Shown here one piece after another: positions 17,392 through 26,011 of a stretch of DNA of 64,000 nt; positions within the stretch are counted from its first letter, which is position 1; each line of letters opens with the position of its first letter. A model generated the notes under the pieces. That model was not told the origin of the DNA. It did no database searches and was given only the letters and a program-made list of their open reading frames with translations. The translations under genes and the position numbers were made by a program. Origin of the DNA: Bradyrhizobium glycinis (GTDB lineage Bacteria; Pseudomonadota; Alphaproteobacteria; Rhizobiales; Xanthobacteraceae). The DNA lies in contig NZ_JACCHQ010000008.1 of NCBI RefSeq assembly GCF_016031655.1, forward strand, positions 292,500 to 356,499. Direction: 5' to 3'.

Positions 17392-17811
17392 ATGACGCAA
17401 ACGGCAAAACTGCTCTACACGGCCCGGACATACACAAGCGGCGGCCGCCACGACGGCATATCGCGCAGTTCCGACGGTCGCCTCGACGTCAAGCTGTCGC
17501 CGCCGGGCGGGGCCGGTATCGGCACCAATCCCGAGCAGTTGTTTGCGGCCGGCTGGTCGGCCTGCTTCGAAGGCGCGATGGAACTCGCCGCGCGCAAGCG
17601 GAAGGTGACCCTTCCCAGGAAAACCGCGATCGATGCGGAGATCGATCTCTTGCTCGATGAGGGCGCCTACTCGCTGAGGGCGCGCCTCAATGTCAGCCTG
17701 CCGGGTCTCGACCCCGAGATCGCACGCGGCATCATCGATGAAGCGCATCAAACCTGCCCCTACTCCAAGGCCGTCCGCGGCAACATCGACGTCACGGTCG
17801 CGCTGATCTGA
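17392..17811 (+). CDS. Organic hydroperoxide resistance protein, Ohr/OsmC family
   Basis: 139 residues, the normal Ohr length. The two redox cysteines are in the expected places: AAGWSACFEGAME (peroxidatic, near residue 62) and HQTCPYSKAVRGNIDV (resolving, near 124); the conserved arginine region is near GRHDGISRSSDGRLDVKLS. Ohr reduces fatty-acid and other organic hydroperoxides using lipoylated proteins. It begins a three-gene operon (gaps 35 and 52 bp) with a Tat-exported hydrolase and a cytochrome P460, under a divergent STAND regulator rather than the usual OhrR. Confidence 0.9.
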   Translation: MTQTAKLLYTARTYTSGGRHDGISRSSDGRLDVKLSPPGGAGIGTNPEQLFAAGWSACFEGAMELAARKRKVTLPRKTAIDAEIDLLLDEGAYSLRARLNVSLPGLDPEIARGIIDEAHQTCPYSKAVRGNIDVTVALI

Positions 17812-17846
17812 CGCACCATCATCAACCACGACGAGGTCACTCCATC

Positions 17847-18875
17847 ATGAAACAGATCATCGATCAGCACCGCCGCCAGTTTCTCGGCATTGCCACGGGA
17901 GCCGCCGCCGCCGGTATCGGCATGATCGCGTTCGCGCGGGCCGAGACGGAACCACAGCGAACCTCCGCATCGAATGCGTCCTTCGGCGCGATCAAGCAGA
18001 TCGATGCTGGCGTTCTCAACGTCGGCTATGCGGAGGCGGGTCCCTCGAACGGTCCGGTGGCGATCCTGCTGCACGGCTGGCCCTACGACATTCACGCCTT
18101 CATCGACGTCGCGCCGCTGCTGGCCAAGGCCGGCTATCGCGTCATCATCCCATATTTGCGTGGCTACGGCACGACGCACTTCCTCTCCAGTGAAACGCCG
18201 CGCAACGGCGAGCCTGTGGCCATGGCTGCGGACATCATCGCGCTGATGGACAAGCTCGAGATCAAGAAGGCCGTCGTCGCCGGCTTCGACTGGGGTGCAC
18301 GCACCGCCGACATCATCGCCGCGTTGTGGCCGGACCGTTGTCGCGCGTTGGTATCGGTCAGCGGCTATCTGATCTCCAGCCAGGCCGCCGGCAACGCGCC
18401 GTTGCCGCCGCAGGCGGAGCTGCAATGGTGGTACCAGTTCTACTTCGCGACCGAGCGCGGCCGCGCCGGATACGAGAAGTACACGCACGATTTCGCCAAG
18501 CTGATCTGGAAGCTGGCCTCGCCGCAGTGGAAGTTCGACGACGCCACCTTCAACAGGAGCGCGGCGGCGCTCGACAACAGGGATCATGTCGCGATCACGA
18601 TCCACAATTACCGCTGGCGGCTCGGGCTCGCCCAGGGCGAGGCAAAATACGAGCATCTCGAAAAGAAGCTGGCCGCAGCTCCGCAGATCGAGGTGCCGAC
18701 GATCACGATGGAGGGCGACGCCAACGGCGCCCCCCATTCCGAGCCAAGCGCCTATGCCATGAAGTTCTCAGGCCGATACGAGTTTCGCCTGATCACCGGC
18801 GGCATCGGCCACAACCTGCCGCAGGAAGCGCCACAAGCCTTTGCCAAGGCCGTGATCGACGCCGATGGCGCCTAG
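17847..18875 (+). CDS. Tat-exported alpha/beta hydrolase (epoxide hydrolase-like)
   Basis: 342 residues. The twin-arginine signal (HRRQFLGIATGAAAAGIGMIAFARA) directs folded export. The mature part has HGWPYDIHAF (oxyanion loop HGWP), the nucleophile elbow VVAGFDWGART with aspartate rather than serine, and the C-terminal histidine in TGGIGHNLPQEAP. Asp nucleophile plus HGWP places it with epoxide hydrolases and haloalkane dehalogenases, with a cap domain (ELQWWYQFYFATERG). Similar proteins are often found with Ohr. A role in clearing oxidised lipids is inference. Confidence 0.85.
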   Translation: MKQIIDQHRRQFLGIATGAAAAGIGMIAFARAETEPQRTSASNASFGAIKQIDAGVLNVGYAEAGPSNGPVAILLHGWPYDIHAFIDVAPLLAKAGYRVIIPYLRGYGTTHFLSSETPRNGEPVAMAADIIALMDKLEIKKAVVAGFDWGARTADIIAALWPDRCRALVSVSGYLISSQAAGNAPLPPQAELQWWYQFYFATERGRAGYEKYTHDFAKLIWKLASPQWKFDDATFNRSAAALDNRDHVAITIHNYRWRLGLAQGEAKYEHLEKKLAAAPQIEVPTITMEGDANGAPHSEPSAYAMKFSGRYEFRLITGGIGHNLPQEAPQAFAKAVIDADGA

Positions 18876-18927
18876 GCGTTCGTCGACACCTCCGTCCAGC
18901 CTCATTGATCGAGCCTGATGAAACATC

Positions 18928-19491
18928 ATGACGACAGCCGAACCTGAAAAGAGGAAATCTCTCTCCACCACGATGGTCGTGCTGACGGTGGTCCTCCTCG
19001 TCGTGCTCCTGACCTGCATGCCCTACCTCGTCACGATCGCCTTCGCGGAAGGGCCTGCGGAACAGAGCGCGGCGGACGCTTCGCCGATCTTCGGCATCAC
19101 AATTCCAGCCGGCTACAAGCGGTGGGAGCTGATCGCGCCGGCCGAAGAGGCCGCGCCACTCGACGAGCTGCGCGCTGTTCTCGGCAACCAGACTGCAATC
19201 GACGCCTATCAGGCCGGAAAACTGCCGTTCCCGGACGGCACCATTCTGGTCAAGCGCGCCTGGAAGCGGAAACAATCGCCCGAATTTGCGTCAGCGACGA
19301 TTCCCGGCGCCGCGACTACGGTCCAGGTGATGGTGAAGGATTCCAAGAAATACGCCGCCACCGGCGGCTGGGGTTTTGGCCGCTTCATCAACGGCAAGCC
19401 GGTGGACGAGGCGCAGCATCGCACCTGCTTCGCCTGCCACGACGCGCGCGCCAAGAGCCGCGATTACGTCTTCACGCGGCTTGCGCCCTGA
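18928..19491 (+). CDS. Membrane-anchored cytochrome P460-family protein
   Basis: 187 residues. An N-terminal hydrophobic segment (TMVVLTVVLLVVLLTCMPYLVTIAFA) is a membrane anchor or uncleaved signal. The soluble domain starts FGITIPAGYKRWELIAP and ends with the haem c site RTCFACHDARAKSRDYVFT, the P460 family arrangement, including a GWGFGRF strand. P460 cytochromes oxidise hydroxylamine or detoxify NO-type species, but many family members are uncharacterised, and the cross-linking lysine cannot be placed by eye. It is last in the operon. Confidence 0.82.
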   Translation: MTTAEPEKRKSLSTTMVVLTVVLLVVLLTCMPYLVTIAFAEGPAEQSAADASPIFGITIPAGYKRWELIAPAEEAAPLDELRAVLGNQTAIDAYQAGKLPFPDGTILVKRAWKRKQSPEFASATIPGAATTVQVMVKDSKKYAATGGWGFGRFINGKPVDEAQHRTCFACHDARAKSRDYVFTRLAP

Positions 19492-19519
19492 GCGGACCTG
19501 GCCGCGCAATCATTCCACC

Positions 19520-19642
19520 GCCACCATCAAGGCGCACGTCTCGGTCATCCTGCAAAAGGGCGTCGAGAGCCGCATCCAGGCCGTGATTGCCGCCGCAAAG
19601 ATCGCTGGCGGCCAGTGGAAGCAGGGCACGACCACGGGGTGA
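19520..19642 (+). pseudogene. Truncated second copy of response-regulator 3' end
   Basis: The reading frame gives ATIKAHVSVILQKGVES followed by RIQAVIAAAKIAGGQWKQ and a stop, matching the last 41 codons of the response regulator ending at 14363. By hand alignment there are 15 substitutions and one lost codon (leucine, 3 bp) over 123 bp. There is no receiver domain or start, so it cannot be functional. It marks the right edge of the 14.4-19.5 kb cassette. Confidence 0.85.
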
Positions 19643-19750
19643 GGCGCTTAACTCGCGGATGGCCGGTCTTTAGGGCAAAGCGGATCAGTCAGTTCGTTCG
19701 GAGCTTTGCCGGGTTCGACCCGAAGCGGACATGCGAATCGTCTTGGACAC
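19643..19750. other. Short non-coding gap
   Basis: Nothing recognisable apart from GC-rich fragments; it separates the response-regulator remnant from the convergent substrate-binding protein gene. Confidence 0.3.
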
Positions 19751-20743
19751 TTACTCAACGACGCGGTCTGCTCGCTGCAAGATGCTCGCGGGTACCGTGA
19801 TCCCAACAGCTTTTGCTGCCCGCTGATTTACGATCAATGTTCGCTTCGTGATGGTTTCAATTGGCAGCTCGGCGGGCTTCGTCCCCTTCAGAACTTTATC
19901 CGCAATGATTGACATTCTAGGAAATGTGTCGATCACGCTGGTACCATAGGCGAACAGCCCGCCCGCGGCTCCCTGGCTTCCGGGAAACACGGTCAGCAAC
20001 TTTCTCTCGGAGGCAATCTCCGCGATGCGCTTTGCATGCGGGAAAACAACAGGCGCTTCGAGGATCACGATCGCCTGCACATCATGCTTCATGATCTCCG
20101 CAAAGGCCTCATCCAGTTTCGCTTCGGCGGTCGGACCCTTGACCCTTACGACGAAAGGCTCGAACCCAACCGCAATTGCTGCTGCGCGATTTTCCCTCTC
20201 GATCGGGACGAACCCACTCGCATCGGCTCCGGGCAGTGTGTCGTCGCTCAGAATCGCCACCCGTGAGATGCTCGGCAATGCCTCTTTGAGGAGTTCGAAT
20301 TGCTTCGCGGCTTGCTGCGTATCGAGGCTGGTAATTCCTGTGGCATTGCCGCCCGGACGGCTCATATCATGGGCAAGGCCGAGCGCGATCGGATCAGTCA
20401 CAATAGTAAACACGATCGGGGTCTTGCTGGTTGCCTTTTGCGCAGCAGCGGTTGCCACCCCGCCGTAGGTCATGATCAGGTCGAGTTCAAGGCGAGCAAG
20501 CTCGTCGGCAAAACCGGGATGACGGTCCAACTGCCCCTGAGCCCATCTCGGCTCGAAAGTAATGTCGCGACCTTCGACATATCCCAGATTTGCAAAATCT
20601 TTGCGGAGTTGATCAAAGAAGACGGCAGCAGTCGTATTCGACATGATTCCAACCCGGAACTGCCGGTTCGGTTGCTGCGCGCTTGCTTCTCGGCATGCGA
20701 CCAAAACAAAGATTAACGCGAATATCCTCCAGCGCAATTTCAT
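19751..20743 (-). CDS. ABC transporter substrate-binding protein (TrpX/ABC_sub_bind family)
   Basis: 330 residues with a signal peptide (RIFALIFVLVACREASA; no clear lipobox). The mature protein begins RQFRVGIMSNTTAAVFFDQLRKDFANLGYVEGRDITFEPRWAQG, the family's opening, and ends with the conserved RAAKAVGITVPASILQRADRVVE. Members bind tryptophan or unknown ligands and usually accompany two membrane/ATPase genes, but none is nearby, so this is an orphan. Bradyrhizobium genomes have dozens of orphan copies. A short remnant of a relative's C terminus occurs at 50309. Confidence 0.85.
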   Translation of the reverse strand: MKLRWRIFALIFVLVACREASAQQPNRQFRVGIMSNTTAAVFFDQLRKDFANLGYVEGRDITFEPRWAQGQLDRHPGFADELARLELDLIMTYGGVATAAAQKATSKTPIVFTIVTDPIALGLAHDMSRPGGNATGITSLDTQQAAKQFELLKEALPSISRVAILSDDTLPGADASGFVPIERENRAAAIAVGFEPFVVRVKGPTAEAKLDEAFAEIMKHDVQAIVILEAPVVFPHAKRIAEIASERKLLTVFPGSQGAAGGLFAYGTSVIDTFPRMSIIADKVLKGTKPAELPIETITKRTLIVNQRAAKAVGITVPASILQRADRVVE

Positions 20744-20886
20744 AAATACACCTCTGGCTGATGTTCGTTCCCACCCGCATAGGAATAGCAGCGACCCCTG
20801 AGGGTAACGACGCTTGGCCCGGCAGCGATTGAGCTCGGCCGAACCTCACGGAGACGCATCCAAACCGAAGCGATTGATCCGATGCA

Positions 20887-21301
20887 CTATGGAGCCGGAG
20901 AGGCGAGCGGTTTTCCTTTCTCGACTACGTAAGTAGCAATCACTTTCGCGCCGTTCGGTCCGGCCTATGCATCGTGAATAACACCGGGTGCAAGTTGATA
21001 GCTCTCACCGGACTTTACTGTCTTGTCTGGTTGACCGTCGGCCATGAGCACCATTTCGCCATCAAGCATAAAGCCTGACTCAGGACCGGGATGTGTGTGG
21101 CGCCCGATATTCACATTGGGCGACCTCAGCAATTCCAATCACCGTCTCATAGTTGGTGCCGGGCACATCAAACTTCTGTAGTGGCGTCCGCTTTATCGTG
21201 GCGATTTGCTGGGTCGCCACTGGCGGATTCTGCTGAGCGGCAGCGATACTGGTCATCGTCAACACGACTACGGCGGCGGAAAGTAAGTACCTGACAAACA
21301 T
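20887..21301 (-). pseudogene. Cupin-domain protein, frameshifted and interrupted
   Basis: The gene starts well: a GGAGGAAG ribosome site, ATG 21301, a signal peptide (FVRYLLSAAVVVLTMTSIAAAQ) and FDVPGTNYETVIGIAEVAQ. A single-base shift near 21120 then breaks the frame; in the next frame it resumes as NIGRHTHPGPESGFMLDGEM, the metal-binding cupin motif, and continues to YQLAPGVIHDA. There a TAG replaces a codon, followed by AGPNGAKVIATYVVEKGKPLASPAP and a stop. With one frameshift and one in-frame stop it is almost surely dead. Intact relatives are about 135 residues and exported. Confidence 0.8.
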
Positions 21302-21917
21302 TACTTCCTCCAAATAATTGATTGAGAATACCCAAACTTATCAAAATCTCCAGGTTTTGGCCATGTCCGAAATTGGCCCAACCCGGGAGTTTGACGGTCT
21401 CTGCTCTTTGCCGCTATTTGGATTGAAGCGGACATCAAGTGCGTTCCACACCATCGACTTGGCAGGTGGGTGCCTGGAGCACCCCAAGAGTTTGGGGTTG
21501 TCCGGCAGCAAAACAGCAATGGCTGGGTCAATCGGCCTGCAGCAAAATATTCCACTTTACCGAAATTCGGATTTGTGGCATACGCAACTCACCCTGATCC
21601 GGCGAAAGGGGCGGTCGTACGTCGTCACGAGCCGCGGATCGGGCTGCGGTGGACGCATTGGCGCCGTCGCGGATGTGAGACGCAGGGCGGGGTGATGGAT
21701 TGAGCCGATCCCCGTGAGCTTTTCGCAAGCCGCGTTGTACGAACGGTGCTCTTGCGTACGGCAAAACCGTGTGGTCCTGGCCGTCGTTGCCACGGTCAAG
21801 TCTTGCGGAGGCGGCACTGGCGCCAACCAGCGCGGTGTCGGCGAATTCCGTGAGGCGAGGGAGGCCAGAAGGAAAGTTCGGCTCCCGGGAGAGCACGGCA
21901 TAAGCCGTCCGACCATC
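21302..21917. other. Intergenic stretch with no convincing gene
   Basis: Several open frames exist on both strands, but none has a ribosome site, domain or credible composition. The right part (from about 21700) belongs to the repeat-rich block described next. Confidence 0.3.
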
Positions 21918-22033
21918 GCGCAGGGAAGGCCGTGTGTTCGGCTTCACCTGTATGCTGCTGTGCGGTTCTTCCAGCGTGTGCATTTCGCGCAGCGGACCGC
22001 GGGTGCTAGGTCAGCACCCGGCCTTCCCTGCGC
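21918..22033. repeat. Inverted repeat with GCGCAGGGAAGGCCG ends
   Basis: GCGCAGGGAAGGCCG at the left and CGGCCTTCCCTGCGC at the right are exact inverted copies 116 bp end to end, with an inner hairpin GGGTGCTaggtcAGCACCC. From memory this is a high-copy Bradyrhizobium/Rhodopseudomonas intergenic element, and the reading frames over it are incidental. Confidence 0.7.
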
Positions 22034-22153
22034 CCTTTATTCAAGAGGGCGCGACGCGAAGCGCAAACCTCGGGCGAAACGCGCCGCGAGAAGGCGAGGG
22101 CGTGTCTGCGATCTCAAATGCATGATGGAGGATGGCGATGCTGCCATTCGCTC

Positions 22154-22240
22154 CGTCATTGCGAGGAGCCCTTGCGACGAAGCAATCCAGACTGCTTCCG
22201 CGGAAAGATTCTGGATTGCTTCGCTGCGCTCGCAATGACG
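22154..22240. repeat. Palindromic repeat (CGTCATTGCGAG...CTCGCAATGACG)
   Basis: Arms CGTCATTGCGAG / CTCGCAATGACG and inner arms GCAATCCAGA / TCTGGATTGC form a large hairpin of the REP type common in Bradyrhizobiaceae. It lies about 60 bp past the end of the symporter-kinase gene and may protect its transcript 3' end. Confidence 0.8.
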
Positions 22241-22303
22241 GCCGTGGAAGCAGCCTGTGCCATTGGTCATTTCACGGACGCTGCGCAATTTTCTATGGAT
22301 GGG

Positions 22304-25300
22304 CTACTCCGCCGCCACCATCTGCTGCGTGCGCCACTGGCCGAGCAGGGCACGGAGCGAAGCCGGCTTCACCGGCTTGTTGAGCACGGCGATCTTCTCG
22401 TCGCGCGCGGCGACCTGCACGGCGGGGCTGCGATCGGCGGTGATCAGGATCGCAGGAATGCCATCGCCGAAGCGGCGGCGGATCTCGCGGATGGCAGCGA
22501 TGCCGTTGCCGCGATCGAGGTGATAATCGACGAGCAGGCCGGTGACGCGCCGTCCGGCGGTTTCGATGGCCGCGATCGCCCCTTCCGGGTCGGCGACCGC
22601 GATCACCTCGGCGTCCCAGGCTTTCAGCAGCGTGCGCATGCCGTCGAGGATCGCCGCATCGTTCTCGATGCAGACGATCAGCGCGCCCGAGATCGGCGTG
22701 CGCGCCAGCGGCGTCGCGCTGGTCACCGCCGCGGTGTGGGTGACCGCCTTCGCGGTCGGCACCGTCACGGAGAAGACCGAGCCGCCACCGGCATTGGCCT
22801 CGATGGCGATGCCGTGATTGAGCACGCGGGCCAGGCGTTCCACGATCGAGAGCCCGAGGCCCAGGCCGCGGGCGATCCGCGCCCCCTGCTCCAGGCGATG
22901 GAATTCCTTGAAGATCTCGCCGCGCTTGACCGACGGGATGCCGACGCCGGTATCGTAGACACAGATCTTGAGCGCGGTGCCGCGGCGGCGGCAGCCGACC
23001 AGCACCCGGCCGCGCGGGGTGTACTTGATCGCGTTCGAGATTAGGTTCTGCAGCAGCCGCCGCAGCAGCAGGCGGTCCGACTGCACCGGCAGCGAGCAGG
23101 GCACGAAGGCGAGCTCCAGGCCCTTGGCGCGCGCGATCGGCGCGAACTCGATTTCCAGCGAACGCATCAGATCGGCCATCTTGAAGCTCGAGATCGAGGT
23201 CGCCATCGCGCCGGCGTCGAGCCTGGAGATGTCGAGCAGCGCCCCGAGGATTTCCTCGATCGCCTGAAGCGATTCGTCGATGTTCTCGACCAGCCGCGTC
23301 TCCTCGCCATTGTGCTGGCGCTCGACGAGGCTGGTGACGTAGAGCCGCGCCGCGTTCAGCGGCTGCAGGATGTCGTGACTGGCGGCGGCGAGGAAACGCG
23401 TCTTGGAGATGCTGGCGTCCTCCGCCGCGCTCTTGGCGAGCGCCAGCTCGGAGTTCAGCCGCGTCAGCTCCTCGGTGCGGTCACGCACGCGCTTTTCCAG
23501 CGTCGCATTGGCGCGCTCCAGCGCTTCGGCGGCTTCGAAGCTCGGCGTGACGTCGGTGAAGGTGATCACGAAGCCGCCGCCGGGCATGCGGTTGGTGAGC
23601 ACCTCGATCACCATGTGCCGTTCCGGCAGGCGCTCGAGATAAGGCTCGCTGTCGGTGGTGTAGGCCGCAAGGCGCCGTTCCAGCAGGGCCTCGCGCTCGA
23701 GCGGATCGTTCGGATCGCCGAGGCCGATGAACTCCAGGATCTCGCGCAAGGGCGTGCCGAACTGGATCAAATGCAGTGGCACATTGAGGAGGTCGCCGAA
23801 CTGCCGGTTGGAGCAGATCAATTGCAGATCGGCGTCGAACACGGCGATGCCCTGGCGCACATGGTTGAGCGCGGTCTGCAGGATCTCGCGGTTGAAATGC
23901 AGCGCGGCGTGCGAATCGTCGAGCAGCTTCAGTGCGGCCCTGGCGGAGACCGTCCGCTTGCGCAGCAGCAGCGACATCACGAGGCGGGAGGAGGCCGCGC
24001 CGATCGAAGAGGCAATCAGGTGCTCGGCGTGTTGCAGCAGCTCGAAATCGGCGGGCGCACCGGGCTCCAGCCGCACGTTGCGCCGCGCCGAGAAGGCCTC
24101 GAAGGACTGCCGCGCGCGGTCGGGCCCGAGATATTGCGCCACCGTGGTCTGGATGTCCTGCACGGTGACCGTGGTGCGCCAGCGGCGGAAGCTCGGGGAG
24201 TTCGGTGTGAGCGTGTTGGGCACGAACAGATCGGCCTGCAGCAGCTCGATGGAAGACGGCCGGCGCGCCAGCGACAGCAGCACGTAGGTCAGGATGTTGA
24301 GCGACAGCGACCAGATCACGCCGTGCATCAGGGGCGGCAGGTCGGCGCCGAACAGTGCCTGCGGCCGCAGCGCCTCGATGCCGAACGGGCCGTGCTGCAG
24401 CAGCAGGATGCCTGAAGTCGAGGAATCCATGAAGCTCGGCATGAACAGCGTGTAGAGCCACACGGCAAAACCGACCAGCATGCCGCCGATCGCCCCGCGC
24501 GCGGTCGCGCGCCGCCAGAGCAGGCCGCCGAAGAAGCTCGGGGCAAGCTGGGCGATGGCGGCAAAGGAGAGCAGGCCGATCGCCGCGAGCTGGGTGTTGC
24601 CGAGCGCGCGATAGTAGAAATAGGCCATCACCATGATGGCGAAGATCGCGAGCCGGCGCGAACGCAGCAGGAAGTTGCTGAAATCGGCGCCGCCGGCGCG
24701 CCCCTCCGGCCGACGTTGCAGCACGAGGGGCACCACGAGGTCGTTCGAGACCATGATGGAGAGCGCGACGCATTCGACGATCACCATGGCGGTCGCCGCC
24801 GACAGCCCGCCGACGAAGACGGCGACGCTGAGCAGGTCCGCGCCGGCCTCGATCGGCAGGGCCAGCACGTACATGTCAGGGTCGGCCGCGCCGAACGGGA
24901 AGGTCACGAGGCCGGCGAGCGCGATAGGGACCACGAACAGGTTGATGGCGACGAGATAGAGCGGAAACAGCCAGCGCGCGCGGCCGACCTCGGCATCGGA
25001 GGAATTCTCCACCACGCTGACGTGAAACTGGCGCGGTAGCAACATGATCGCGCACAGCGACAGCAACGTCATGGTCAGGAAGTTGCCGATCGACGGCGAA
25101 TAATTGATGGCGCGCACGGCTTCCGGCGTCCTCATGGCGCGCTCGATCAATTCATGCGGGGAGAACATCCAGAAGGTGACGAAGATGCCCGCGGCGAGGA
25201 AGGCGACCAGCTTGATGATGGATTCGGTCGCAATCGCCAGCATCAGGCCGTGCTGGTGCTCGGTCGCGTCGGTCTGTCGCGTGCCGAACAGCACAGCGAA

Positions 25301-25813
25301 GGCCGCCATCGTCAGCGTCACCATCAGCGCCATGTCGCCGAGGATCGGGATGTGCGAGAAGGCCTGGTCTTCGCTCAAAATCGTGCCCAGCGAGGACGCC
25401 ACCGCCTTGAGCTGGAGCGCGATATAGGGCACCGAGCCGATGATCGCGATTGCAGCGACGGTGGCCGCCACCGCCTGGCTCTTGCCGTAGCGGGCCCCGA
25501 TGAAGTCGGCGATCGAGGTGATGTTGTGGGCCTTTGCCAGCTGGATCACGCGGCGGAGCACGCCGGCCCCCAGCCCGATCATCAGGATCGGGCCGACATA
25601 GATCGCGAGGAAGTCGGTCGAGGTGCGGGTGGCGAAGCCGACCGACCCGAAGAAGGTCCAGGAGGTGCAGTAGATCGCCAGCGACAGTGGATAGATCAGC
25701 CCGGAGGCGCGGCCGCGCCCGGCCGGCGAGCGGCGGTCGCCGTGGCTCGCCACCAGGAACAGGAAGCCGATATAGCCGAAGGCGGCGGCGATCACGCCCC
25801 AATCGTGCAGCAT
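22304..25813 (-). CDS. Sodium:solute symporter-type hybrid histidine kinase
   Basis: About 1,169 residues from ATG 25813 (GGGAGAG upstream); ATG 25858, in frame, would add 15. The first ~570 residues are a multi-helix region like SSF/PutP symporters (GLIYPLSLAIYCTSWTFFGSVGFATRTSTDFLAIYVGP at its start). A PAS domain (HVRQGIAVFDADLQLICSN), a coiled coil, and HisKA with KTRFLAAASHDILQPLNAARLY follow. The ATPase has NLISNAIKYTPRG and YDTGVGIP. A C-terminal receiver has its aspartate in LLVDYHLD (near 1094). This matches the CbrA-like/CrbS family, which couples a transporter-like sensor to acetate or histidine metabolism; no separate regulator is adjacent. Confidence 0.9.
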   Translation of the reverse strand: MLHDWGVIAAAFGYIGFLFLVASHGDRRSPAGRGRASGLIYPLSLAIYCTSWTFFGSVGFATRTSTDFLAIYVGPILMIGLGAGVLRRVIQLAKAHNITSIADFIGARYGKSQAVAATVAAIAIIGSVPYIALQLKAVASSLGTILSEDQAFSHIPILGDMALMVTLTMAAFAVLFGTRQTDATEHQHGLMLAIATESIIKLVAFLAAGIFVTFWMFSPHELIERAMRTPEAVRAINYSPSIGNFLTMTLLSLCAIMLLPRQFHVSVVENSSDAEVGRARWLFPLYLVAINLFVVPIALAGLVTFPFGAADPDMYVLALPIEAGADLLSVAVFVGGLSAATAMVIVECVALSIMVSNDLVVPLVLQRRPEGRAGGADFSNFLLRSRRLAIFAIMVMAYFYYRALGNTQLAAIGLLSFAAIAQLAPSFFGGLLWRRATARGAIGGMLVGFAVWLYTLFMPSFMDSSTSGILLLQHGPFGIEALRPQALFGADLPPLMHGVIWSLSLNILTYVLLSLARRPSSIELLQADLFVPNTLTPNSPSFRRWRTTVTVQDIQTTVAQYLGPDRARQSFEAFSARRNVRLEPGAPADFELLQHAEHLIASSIGAASSRLVMSLLLRKRTVSARAALKLLDDSHAALHFNREILQTALNHVRQGIAVFDADLQLICSNRQFGDLLNVPLHLIQFGTPLREILEFIGLGDPNDPLEREALLERRLAAYTTDSEPYLERLPERHMVIEVLTNRMPGGGFVITFTDVTPSFEAAEALERANATLEKRVRDRTEELTRLNSELALAKSAAEDASISKTRFLAAASHDILQPLNAARLYVTSLVERQHNGEETRLVENIDESLQAIEEILGALLDISRLDAGAMATSISSFKMADLMRSLEIEFAPIARAKGLELAFVPCSLPVQSDRLLLRRLLQNLISNAIKYTPRGRVLVGCRRRGTALKICVYDTGVGIPSVKRGEIFKEFHRLEQGARIARGLGLGLSIVERLARVLNHGIAIEANAGGGSVFSVTVPTAKAVTHTAAVTSATPLARTPISGALIVCIENDAAILDGMRTLLKAWDAEVIAVADPEGAIAAIETAGRRVTGLLVDYHLDRGNGIAAIREIRRRFGDGIPAILITADRSPAVQVAARDEKIAVLNKPVKPASLRALLGQWRTQQMVAAE

Positions 25814-25962
25814 GGGTCGGGGGCTCTCTCCCTGGGCGCCGGCGGCGCCCGAGCTCATTTTCCCTGTAAACCTAGCGCGTTGAGCGGACGCAAGCGACAG
25901 CGAAATGCCCAGCGCGGGGGCAGGAACTGCAGGTGTCGTTAAGCCGTCGGATGAGCTGCCCG

Positions 25963-26008
25963 CTCTCACCCTCCCCCTCCAGGGTTCCCCTCCAGGGGAG
26001 GGTGAGAG
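25963..26008. repeat. Inverted repeat at hemA 3' end
   Basis: CTCTCACCCTCCCC and its inverted copy GGGAGGGTGAGAG, with an inner CCCTCCAGGG/CCCTCCAGGGG pair, sit immediately after the hemA stop. It could act as the hemA transcript end, and resembles the repeats at 38.8 and 41.8 kb. Confidence 0.65.
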
Positions 26009-26011
26009 AGC

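Noticed and set aside
21528..21983. A 151-codon minus-strand frame in the repeat region before the symporter kinase
   Set aside because: It overlaps a dispersed intergenic repeat, lacks a ribosome site and has no recognisable domain. Similar frames are annotated in Bradyrhizobium only because the repeat stays open by chance.
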